Shown piece after piece: positions 1 through 5,445 of a DNA stretch of 5,491 bases. The first letter of the stretch is position 1, and every line of letters begins with the position of its first letter. Both the position numbers and the translations under genes were made by a program. The stretch lies in NCBI GenBank assembly GCA_021795795.1, contig JAJYPA010000544.1, positions 1-5,491 of the forward strand, in the 5' to 3' direction. The notes beneath the pieces were generated by a model. That model was not told the origin of the DNA, ran no database searches, and was given only the letters and a program-made list of their open reading frames with translations. Origin of the DNA: Pseudomonadota bacterium (lineage in GTDB: Bacteria; Pseudomonadota; Gammaproteobacteria; Halothiobacillales; Halothiobacillaceae).

Positions 1-866
1 AAGGGCGCTCCGGCAAAACCCTCAATGCCATGGGTAACAGCCAGATCCCGCCAGGGCGCCATGGCCGGGTCGTCGCGATGGCAGATATAGGGCTGGCCCG
101 AACAGATGGCCTGTCCACTCGGACCATACCCTTCAGGCGTATCCGGATCTACAGATATGCGCATGTCACCAAAAACCTGTGTGGCAGGACCCGCGGTGGC
201 AGCGATGGACAGCACTGATTGCCCATGGGAAGCGATGCCAATCCAGACCAGGGGGGCATGCAGGATATTGGTCATTTGGGTGACCACTCGGGAAAAAATA
301 TCCTCAACGGAGGACTCTGATTGCGGATGCGTCAGCATCCGGTTTATCTGGGTAATGGCCAGGTAAAAAACCTCCCGGGAAGCCGCCAGTTGTGCCGCTG
401 CCTGCTGAAAACCTTCCTCCAGCCAGAACATATCCAGTTGCAGGCGTTTGCACAGGGCGCGCCGGAGCGACCGAGACCGTTCCGGTGTAAGGCCCAGCGC
501 TTCCACTCCGGTCTCAAAATCCTCTGCGAGAAGACCATAACACAAGGTAATCGACTGAATGGGCAGGCCCATCTGTTGGTAGCCAGCGCCTGCATGCTGC
601 AGAACAGCCCGTCGTTTAGCGTCATACTCTGCACACAGGAGCGCAGCATAATGACTTTCCATGAGCTCCCGAGCTTGCGTCGGAAACGCTTTACGCAGTA
701 GCGGCCGCAAACTCTGCTCTTGTTGCAGGATTGCTACCCAGCGCTCGGCAAATGCCCCCCGCCGCAGTGCGATGCAAGGGCCATAGCGCCGCAGCAAGGC
801 CTCCTCGCCCGGAGTGGGTACGAGGAAGGTTGGCAGAGGATCTGGTCCGGCATCAATGAGCGACAT
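1..866 (-). CDS. Globin-like sensor plus GAF domain protein, N-terminal part (likely c-di-GMP turnover enzyme; cut by window edge)
   Basis: The frame is open without a stop from the ATG at 866 to the window edge, giving 288 codons of an incomplete protein. The start is well supported: AGGAGG (879-874) sits 7 nt upstream. Residues about 20-160 are all-helical and resemble the globin-coupled sensor/protoglobin domain. The stretch around residues 72-120 (HY, then EYDAKRR, then a G-x-x-Y-x-x-M-G-L-P pattern) follows the F-helix region of that family. The usual proximal heme His falls on Tyr96, so heme binding is uncertain. Residues about 185-288 form a GAF domain, recognisable by the G-P-S-G-Q-A, G-Q-P-Y and M-A-P-W-R positions near 248-273. 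Proteins of this architecture often end in GGDEF and/or EAL domains, which would lie outside the window (inference). The gene follows bcsA by 57 nt on the same strand with no terminator seen, so co-transcription is likely. The domain calls are by eye; the GAF is firmer than the globin. Confidence 0.85.
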   Translation of the reverse strand, partial: MSLIDAGPDPLPTFLVPTPGEEALLRRYGPCIALRRGAFAERWVAILQQEQSLRPLLRKAFPTQARELMESHYAALLCAEYDAKRRAVLQHAGAGYQQMGLPIQSITLCYGLLAEDFETGVEALGLTPERSRSLRRALCKRLQLDMFWLEEGFQQAAAQLAASREVFYLAITQINRMLTHPQSESSVEDIFSRVVTQMTNILHAPLVWIGIASHGQSVLSIAATAGPATQVFGDMRISVDPDTPEGYGPSGQAICSGQPYICHRDDPAMAPWRDLAVTHGIEGFAGAP

Positions 867-923
867 GTCCGGCCCTCCTTTCTCGCAGCATAGGGCAGCG
901 CCTACCCCCTGAGCGCCGTTCGT

Positions 924-3083
924 TCACCCCGCCGCACTTTCCGCTGCCCGGTAGACATAAACCGGTGCCGCAGAACTACCCACCCGCTCACTGAAATCCG
1001 CCTTGATACGCAGAAACTGCCGCTGGTATTTGCCTTGTGTCAACATTTGCACATCTGCCTCAGGCCCAAGCGTATCATAGGTCATAAATACGCGTGATCC
1101 GCTGGTATTGGCGGAAATCAAACCCACATACTGCTGACCTCCCGGAACGTCCAGCCGATGATAAAAAACAGGTATCCAGCGTCGAACTTTATTGCCATGG
1201 AGTCCCTGACCCATCAACCAGACCCGCAGACTTTCCAGAGGGGTGCGTACCCGCTCGGATAGCCCGAGAACGCGCCACTGTAAATCTGAGCCATGCAGAA
1301 ATGACCCCAAGCGGTCCCTGGTCGCATCGTCCCGCCAAAGGAAGCGGCAACCAACGGTGCGCATCTTGCCTGTTCCACCCTTATTTTCACCAACCACTTC
1401 CGCAGCAAAAGGAATTTCTACGTCAGGGAGCAGTAAACGGCCGCTAATTTTACCATGCACGGCGATCTCTTGCGCCAGGCGCGAATAAATACGAAATCCG
1501 GAAAGCGAAATGTCTTCGGCAATGGCCAGTTCGGTCAAGTCTAGCGGATCATCAATACGCACCACGATAGGCACCGGAAACCGGTATTCGCCGCGACGAT
1601 GACGACGCACCATGGTCATAGTCACTACCAGAGCCGCCAGACCGATGTTCACACTGGCCCACAGCACGCCTGCCACCAAGGCACCCGTGGGGATCGCGTG
1701 ATATCCGGAAAGTCCCCATAACCCAAAGGGAATGGCGACCGCATTCGCCCCGAGTATAGTATATTGGGGGGCCATATAATGGTGCTCTCCATGAATAGCA
1801 CTGGCAGTCTTTGGCGTCACGATAAAAGTGATTTTTCTCCTGAACCAGCCCAGCGTGGACACCATAAGTGCCCAAAATCGCGTCATATTGAACTGCTCCG
1901 TCTGGAGCACGCGGCCATAGCCACGATTAATCTCCTCAAAGGCCCAGAACGTGAACACATAATAAGGAATGAAGTGCCACAGAAAGGTGGAACTACCAAT
2001 ATCCACGATGGGTAACCACCCCAGGACCAATACCAGCACCGGTGCTATATAGAATATCGCTTTCTGCCAACCATCGAAGTAGGTAATGGCTGATGCCAGG
2101 TAATTGATCCGCTGTGGTATCGTCAGGCCGCGAGCCAAGAGAATGCCCTCCTTGCGCCACACCTGCATGGCTCCCTGCCCCCAACGTATGCGCTGCCGCA
2201 GATAAGGACCGATAGCCAGGGGCGCCAGCCCATAGGCCAGGGATTCCGGGTGATAGACCGATGTATAGCCCTTCTTGTGTAAGCACAGGGAAGTATGAAG
2301 GTCCTCCGTGACCGTTCCCGTGGCGAAGCCGCCAATGCTATCCAGCGCTGACCGACGGATCACCGCGCAGCTACCGCAAAAAAATGCCGCATTCCAGTAG
2401 TCCTTGCCACGCTGTATCACGCGAAAGAATAGCGATTGCTCCGACCAGATGCTCTGGTTTCTGGGGCTTTTGATATGCTGATACGAATCTAGGTTATAGA
2501 AATCCTGCGGGGTCTGCACAAAAGCCACATTCTCGTCGCCAAAATACCCCAGCGTATGTGTTAAAAACTCCCTCGATGGAATATGATCTGCATCGAAAAT
2601 GGCCAGAAAATCAGCTTCTACATGGCGCAGGGCATTATTCAATGAACCAGCCTTCGCATCGGTATTTTCCGGACGCGTGAGATAGCTGCAACCAAGCTCC
2701 TTGGCGAGGCGCCGCATCTGTGTCCGGCGCCCATCATCCAGCAGCCAGGTCTGATGGGGATAATCCATGCGGATGGCACCCAGCAATGTTTGCCGCAGCA
2801 TAGCTACCGGCTCATCGAGGGTGGGAATGAGTACCGCCACCTTTAACCCTGAGGGTGCGGGTGGAGATTGCCGTACCGCTAGCCGCCACGTCATGAATAG
2901 ATGAAGCATGATGGTAAAGAAGCTGAAAAGCTCCGCTCCGTACAGCAGAATAGAAAAAACCAGATGGTTATCATTTAAAACCCTTGCCCGCCATGGGAGA
3001 TACCAAGCTGCGGCGAGAAGGAAGATAAATACCACCACCATTTTTTCCTTACCCAGGGACTCGTAGGGCATATGCTTGGTCAC
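924..3083 (-). CDS. bcsA: BcsA-like cellulose synthase catalytic subunit with PilZ domain (family 2 processive glycosyltransferase)
   Basis: This inner-membrane enzyme probably polymerises UDP-glucose into a beta-glucan and extrudes it, activated by c-di-GMP. The protein has 719 residues. Hydrophobic segments lie at about 15-31 and 41-66, then the cytosolic GT2 domain, then segments near 341-360, 366-384, 440-461 and 465-490. Catalytic motifs are intact: DDG (116-118), DAD (164-166), FFCGS (234-238), TED (259-261) and QRIRW (297-301). FIVTPK (420-425) matches the BcsA gating loop FxVTxK. The PilZ domain has RGEYR (497-501) and DISLSG (524-529), the RxxxR and DxSxxG signature of c-di-GMP binding. 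The tail to about residue 630 fits the BcsA family; about 90 further residues look PilZ-like. The GTG start at 3083 is chosen because GGAGG lies 6 nt upstream, whereas the ATG four codons later is 18 nt away. The stop is TGA. No bcsB, bcsC or bcsZ is in the window, so curdlan or mixed-linkage glucan synthesis is an alternative. Confidence 0.93.
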   Translation of the reverse strand: MTKHMPYESLGKEKMVVVFIFLLAAAWYLPWRARVLNDNHLVFSILLYGAELFSFFTIMLHLFMTWRLAVRQSPPAPSGLKVAVLIPTLDEPVAMLRQTLLGAIRMDYPHQTWLLDDGRRTQMRRLAKELGCSYLTRPENTDAKAGSLNNALRHVEADFLAIFDADHIPSREFLTHTLGYFGDENVAFVQTPQDFYNLDSYQHIKSPRNQSIWSEQSLFFRVIQRGKDYWNAAFFCGSCAVIRRSALDSIGGFATGTVTEDLHTSLCLHKKGYTSVYHPESLAYGLAPLAIGPYLRQRIRWGQGAMQVWRKEGILLARGLTIPQRINYLASAITYFDGWQKAIFYIAPVLVLVLGWLPIVDIGSSTFLWHFIPYYVFTFWAFEEINRGYGRVLQTEQFNMTRFWALMVSTLGWFRRKITFIVTPKTASAIHGEHHYMAPQYTILGANAVAIPFGLWGLSGYHAIPTGALVAGVLWASVNIGLAALVVTMTMVRRHRRGEYRFPVPIVVRIDDPLDLTELAIAEDISLSGFRIYSRLAQEIAVHGKISGRLLLPDVEIPFAAEVVGENKGGTGKMRTVGCRFLWRDDATRDRLGSFLHGSDLQWRVLGLSERVRTPLESLRVWLMGQGLHGNKVRRWIPVFYHRLDVPGGQQYVGLISANTSGSRVFMTYDTLGPEADVQMLTQGKYQRQFLRIKADFSERVGSSAAPVYVYRAAESAAG

Positions 3084-3086
3084 AGG

Positions 3087-3094
3087 TCACCTCC
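3087..3094 (-). promoter_or_regulatory. Ribosome binding site deciding the GTG start of bcsA
   Basis: The minus strand reads GGAGGTGA immediately before CCT and the GTG codon at 3083. The GGAGG core is 6 nt from the GTG but 18 nt from the next in-frame ATG at 3071, so the GTG is favoured as the start. Confidence 0.7.
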
Positions 3095-3137
3095 ATTGGT
3101 TTATTATTTCGTACTGATCGTGCAGGGTGGATATAAC

Positions 3138-3154
3138 CATTGCCGGACATTGCC
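3138..3154. repeat. Direct repeat CATTGCC x2, 10-bp period, upstream of bcsA
   Basis: CATTGCC occurs at 3138-3144 and again at 3148-3154, exactly one helical turn apart. The same heptamer recurs inside the palindrome at 3195-3201. The shorter core CATTG appears at 3094-3098, overlapping the bcsA ribosome binding site on the other strand, and at 3212-3216. All five copies have the same orientation within about 120 bases. A regulator binding array is a reasonable inference; the binding protein is unknown. Confidence 0.45.
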
Positions 3155-3174
3155 TCGCCCAATCGCCCAAATCT

Positions 3175-3203
3175 GTTATAATCCCGGCGACTGGCATTGC
3201 CAG
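3175..3203 (-). promoter_or_regulatory. Candidate sigma-70 type promoter for the bcsA operon
   Basis: On the minus strand TATAAC (3180-3175) could serve as the -10 element. CTGGCA (3203-3198) lies 17 nt upstream and matches 4 of 6 positions of the -35 consensus. Transcription would begin near 3168 and leave a leader of roughly 85 nt. The -35 box is one arm of the perfect palindrome at 3191-3203, so a protein bound there would touch the promoter directly. The same AT-rich spot also reads TATAAT (3177-3182) on the plus strand, but without a usable -35. This is a by-eye prediction. Confidence 0.3.
3191..3203. promoter_or_regulatory. Perfect palindrome CTGGCA-T-TGCCAG, candidate operator
   Basis: Two 6-bp arms flank a single central base. 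The palindrome overlaps the candidate -35 box of the bcsA promoter and contains one copy of the CATTGCC repeat. Its left half, CTGGCATT, recurs at 3562-3569 closer to the divergent regulator gene. This would fit a factor acting on both sides of the region (inference). Confidence 0.4.
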
Positions 3204-3255
3204 ATCTTGGGCATTGATTCCCAGCCTAATCTGCCCAGCTATCGGGGCCTGACCC

Positions 3256-3273
3256 CCAAATCACCACATTTGG
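3256..3273. promoter_or_regulatory. Inverted repeat CCAAAT-N6-ATTTGG, candidate enhancer-type binding site
   Basis: Perfect 6-bp arms are separated by CACCAC, for a total span of 18 bp. It lies roughly 95 bases upstream of the predicted bcsA transcription start. This is the distance and symmetry expected for dimers of sigma-54-type enhancer-binding proteins, such as the regulator encoded next door. The arms would also form a weak hairpin if transcribed. The link to that regulator is inference. Confidence 0.35.
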
Positions 3274-3311
3274 CAGATGGGGAAAGCCTGCGCGCTGCTC
3301 CAGTGAAAACC

Positions 3312-3332
3312 TGCCTGCTGGATCATCAGGCA
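3312..3332. repeat. Inverted repeat TGCCTG-N9-CAGGCA
   Basis: Perfect 6-bp arms (3312-3317 and 3327-3332) are separated by nine bases. This is the third dyad in the divergent region and the furthest from bcsA. It could be a protein site or a small hairpin. There is no T-run after it on either strand, so it is not a terminator. Confidence 0.3.
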
Positions 3333-3453
3333 CCAACGCCATATCGACCCCCTTAGTTCATGAAGATCCGGGAAGCGATAGCAGCCCCGCCCTGCATCTA
3401 TTTCTTGCCGTAGAACAGCTATACTTAAAGCAAGGGTCATGCCGTGAAGCATA

Positions 3454-3488
3454 ATGGCCCGTGGGGGCCATAATCCGGGTGACCCCGG
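3454..3488. repeat. Two adjacent perfect hairpins in the divergent region
   Basis: The first hairpin (3454-3471) has a 7-bp stem ATGGCCC/GGGCCAT with loop GTGG. The second (3475-3488) has a 5-bp stem CCGGG/CCCGG with loop TGAC, only three bases further on. Both stems are GC-rich and would be stable in RNA. No T-run follows on the plus strand within 30 bases. They may belong to a structured leader of the regulator transcript or to a small RNA; neither is demonstrated. Confidence 0.4.
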
Positions 3489-3518
3489 CCACAAAGGAGG
3501 GATCCCATCTTCGGCTTC

Positions 3519-3536
3519 TGTAACACAGTTGTAACA
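3519..3536 (+). promoter_or_regulatory. Direct repeat TGTAACA-N4-TGTAACA, PhoB/OmpR-type box
   Basis: Two identical heptamers occur at 3519-3525 and 3530-3536 with an 11-bp period. Known Pho boxes have the layout of 7-bp direct repeats with a 4-bp spacer, and their half-sites conserve TGT followed by A. OmpR-family regulators in general bind such tandem half-sites. The box lies about 190 bases upstream of the VpsR-like regulator start, and I see no strong -10 element at the usual distance. The identity of the binding protein is inference. Confidence 0.4.
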
Positions 3537-3584
3537 GCTTTTGCCGACCGCCCTTCGGGAACTGGCATTTACATCGGGTTCTTT

Positions 3585-3600
3585 GCCCCTTTTTTGGGGC
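3585..3600. repeat. Hairpin GCCCC-T6-GGGGC
   Basis: A perfect 5-bp GC stem encloses six T residues on the plus strand, or six A residues on the minus strand. Because the T-run is in the loop and not after the stem, this does not look like an intrinsic terminator. It would be a stable element in a leader of the downstream regulator gene if that leader is this long. Confidence 0.3.
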
Positions 3601-3713
3601 GATGCAAAATGTTTCAAGGGAGCAACAGTCAGTTGGAAGCGCACCCCGCCTGTAAACCCCTGAGCCAAGATAATAACCGGCCTATATGGCCTGAAATCGT
3701 ATAGATGCGAAGC

Positions 3714-3718
3714 GAGGA
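3714..3718 (+). promoter_or_regulatory. Ribosome binding site of the VpsR-like regulator, deciding the start
   Basis: GAGGA lies 7 nt before the ATG at 3726. The in-frame ATG at 3705 has no purine-rich sequence at a suitable distance, so translation most likely begins at 3726 and the seven residues before it are not part of the protein. Confidence 0.6.
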
Positions 3719-3725
3719 AGCTTTG

Positions 3726-5081
3726 ATGTCAACCACCCCAGCTGTTCAACGCATGGATTTAGCCAGGCCATTGCTCGTATTCAGCAGACTTCCCATCCCT
3801 GGCCTTTCTACCGCCCTGATGCGTAGCTTTGGTTGGGAGCCCTGCTGGGTCAGCACAGAACGAGATTGCCGAGTGGCAACAGCGGCACAGCCACACATAT
3901 CTACCGCATTGGTCTATCCAGACACAGAGGACAAATGGTTGCGACAGATGGAAGCGGCCTTTTCCCGATTCCCCCAGTACATCCAGATAATCGCCATCGT
4001 GGATCATGACCGCATGCGAGACCCGCGCCTGCGGCGCTTCGTCGCCCAGTTCTGCTTCGACTATCATTCCCTACCCCTCAATTTATCGCGCCTCTTTTAC
4101 AGCCTGGGCCACGCTTGTGGTGTGGCGATCATCGGCGACGGGTGTGGTGACTTGTATCCGCTGGACACCATGGTGGGTGGCAGCAAAGCCATGCTGGCGT
4201 TATTTGGGCAGATTCGGAAAGTGGCTACCGTGGATGCGCCCGTACTCATTACGGGTGAAACGGGTACCGGTAAGGAGCTTGCCGCGCTGGCCATTCATGA
4301 GCATTCGGCACGGGCGCACAAGCCCTTTGTGGCGATCAACTGTGGCTCCATTCCTGAACAACTCATTCAATCGGAACTATTTGGCCATGAAAAAGGGGCC
4401 TTTACGGGCGCCCACGAGCGCAAGATCGGAAAAATTGAAGCCGCTGCTGGGGGCACCCTATTCCTTGATGAAATTGGCGACTGTCCCCTGGCGGTGCAGG
4501 TAAGTCTCCTCCGCTTCCTCCAGGAACAATGTTTTGAACGCGTCGGATCCACACAAAGCCTCCAGGCTGATGTACGCATCATCGCTGCCACCCATGTTGA
4601 TCTGGAAGCAGCGGCGAAACAGGGACAGTTTCGGGAGGACCTATATTATCGCCTCAATGTGTTGCGCTTACAGGTGCCAGCGCTGAGAGAGAGGGGAGGC
4701 GATGCGCCGCTCCTTGCCCATTATTTCCTCCAGCACTTCGCCCATGAAAAAAATCCCCACATCAAAGGGATCGGCCAAGCCGCACTAGGCGCCATAAGCA
4801 CCTATTCCTGGCCAGGCAATGTCCGTGAATTGATCAATCGTATGCGTCGGGCCATGGTGATGAGTGATCATGCGCACATCTCCATTGAAGATCTTGGCCT
4901 TCCTGAACAGGATCCGGTATTCTTGACGCGATTGGACCAGGCCCGGGAAAAGGCTGAGCGGGAAGCTATCATCGTCGCTATTCATGCCTCTGGAAGAAAC
5001 CTTTCGGAGGCGGCACGCACCCTCGATATTGCCCGAGTCACCCTGTATCGACTTATGGACAAGTACGTCATTGATGTCTGA
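3726..5081 (+). CDS. VpsR-like sigma-54-type transcriptional activator (receiver-like domain, AAA+, Fis HTH)
   Basis: This cytoplasmic regulator has 451 residues from the ATG at 3726. Residues about 10-140 form a receiver-like domain without the usual acidic pocket after the first beta strand, so ordinary phosphorylation is doubtful. FDYH (111-114) followed by LP and an LGHA segment resembles the N-terminus of VpsR-type regulators of exopolysaccharide genes. The AAA+ domain is complete: Walker A GETGTGK (177-183), GAFTGA (224-229), Walker B TLFLDE (244-249), and the arginine-finger region REDLYYR (303-309). A Fis-type helix-turn-helix occupies roughly 420-446. Relatives VpsR and FleQ bind c-di-GMP and control polysaccharide genes. 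Vibrio VpsR, however, is reported to work with sigma-70 and lacks the sigma-54 contacts, whereas GAFTGA is intact here. The gene diverges from the bcsA operon, its most likely target (inference). No terminator is visible after the TGA. An upstream ATG at 3705 is the alternative start. Confidence 0.9.
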   Translation: MSTTPAVQRMDLARPLLVFSRLPIPGLSTALMRSFGWEPCWVSTERDCRVATAAQPHISTALVYPDTEDKWLRQMEAAFSRFPQYIQIIAIVDHDRMRDPRLRRFVAQFCFDYHSLPLNLSRLFYSLGHACGVAIIGDGCGDLYPLDTMVGGSKAMLALFGQIRKVATVDAPVLITGETGTGKELAALAIHEHSARAHKPFVAINCGSIPEQLIQSELFGHEKGAFTGAHERKIGKIEAAAGGTLFLDEIGDCPLAVQVSLLRFLQEQCFERVGSTQSLQADVRIIAATHVDLEAAAKQGQFREDLYYRLNVLRLQVPALRERGGDAPLLAHYFLQHFAHEKNPHIKGIGQAALGAISTYSWPGNVRELINRMRRAMVMSDHAHISIEDLGLPEQDPVFLTRLDQAREKAEREAIIVAIHASGRNLSEAARTLDIARVTLYRLMDKYVIDV

Positions 5082-5214
5082 ATAATGGTTAGGCGCTGGT
5101 CACGCCGGCCGCTAGTCATACTGATCACATTCACATGAAAATAGACAGCCTTGACCATTGGCCCTGTCATTCAGTTCACAAAAAATCAACCTGCACGAGC
5201 ACGGAAATGAATTT

Positions 5215-5231
5215 GAACCAAAAGCTGGTTC
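5215..5231. repeat. Inverted repeat GAACCA-N5-TGGTTC in the convergent gap
   Basis: Perfect 6-bp arms flank AAAGC. GAACCA recurs at 5245-5250 inside a second small dyad, CAATG-AAC-CATTG (5241-5253). Both dyads lie just beyond the stop codon of the minus-strand Pmp3-like gene, between two convergent genes. They might help end transcription, but neither is followed by a clear T-run, so a terminator call is weak. Confidence 0.25.
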
Positions 5232-5256
5232 GAGGCGGGGCAATGAACCATTGAAG

Positions 5257-5445
5257 TTATCTCCCCAACGCCCTTTCAATCTTCTTGTCCGTCTTGTACT
5301 GACTCAACGCATACACCGCCCAGATGGCCGCGGGCACCCAGCCGATCAGCGTGATCTGCAAAACCAGGCAAATAATCCCCGCAATCGGGCGGCCAATAGT
5401 GAAAAACACCAGAAATGGCAGAAAAATAGCTAAAAACAGACGCAT
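5257..5445 (-). CDS. Pmp3/YqaE family small membrane protein
   Basis: The protein has 62 residues and is almost wholly hydrophobic up to about residue 48, followed by a short charged tail (KTDKKIER). Two membrane segments are visible, about residues 3-18 and 20-47. The pattern LAIFLP near the N-terminus and LIGWVPAAIWAVYAL (residues 33-47) matches the Pmp3/UPF0057 signature, where the second helix normally carries a G-(Y/W)-(I/V)-P motif and ends near A-x-Y. In yeast and plants these proteins influence membrane potential and salt tolerance; in bacteria the role is poorly defined. The length is slightly above the usual 50-57. The ATG at 5445 is preceded by a GGGGGAG sequence on the minus strand, giving a plausible though closely spaced ribosome site. 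It converges with the regulator gene and has no obvious functional link to it. Confidence 0.85.
   Translation of the reverse strand: MRLFLAIFLPFLVFFTIGRPIAGIICLVLQITLIGWVPAAIWAVYALSQYKTDKKIERALGR

Larger units (their letters stand above)
3084..3725. other. Long divergent intergenic regulatory region between bcsA and the regulator gene
   Basis: This stretch of about 640 bases separates two divergent genes and carries no open frame that looks like a protein. It does carry a dense set of sequence signals: a CATTG motif repeated five times near bcsA, three perfect dyads (3191-3203, 3256-3273, 3312-3332), a pair of adjacent hairpins (3454-3488), a direct repeat of PhoB/OmpR type (3519-3536), and a T-loop hairpin (3585-3600). 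The most economical reading is a shared control region for the two transcription units, possibly with a long structured leader in front of the regulator gene. No tRNA and no riboswitch class that I recognise is present. Confidence 0.6.

Noticed and set aside
321..701. Plus-strand frame of 126 codons opposite the sensor gene
   Set aside because: It is antisense to a well-supported frame with a strong ribosome site and clear GAF domain; shadow frame.
3338..3351. Sigma-54 promoter (GG-N10-GC) for bcsA on the minus strand
   Set aside because: Only the bare dinucleotides fit; TGGCA and TTGC are absent and the distance to the gene is large.
3072..3356. Plus-strand open frame of 94 codons upstream of bcsA
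   Set aside because: It overlaps the bcsA start and promoter region, has no domain pattern, and is probably a chance frame.
3454..3534. Short 26-codon plus-strand frame beginning inside the first hairpin
   Set aside because: No ribosome binding site precedes it and the product is a Gly/Pro-rich string without recognisable features; the start codon would be buried in the stem.
3360..3540. c-di-GMP (GEMM) riboswitch in front of the regulator
   Set aside because: Tempting from context, but I could not find the conserved core or the tetraloop-receptor layout of that class.
3585..3600. Intrinsic terminator
   Set aside because: The T-run is in the loop, not after the stem, on both strands.
3261..3668. 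Minus-strand open frame of 135 codons across the divergent intergenic region
   Set aside because: It starts with TTG without a ribosome binding site, its composition is not protein-like, it matches no family I recognise, and it runs through the hairpins and repeats.
5221..5240. tRNA T-loop-like GGTTCGAG
   Set aside because: No acceptor stem, anticodon arm or CCA end can be built around it.
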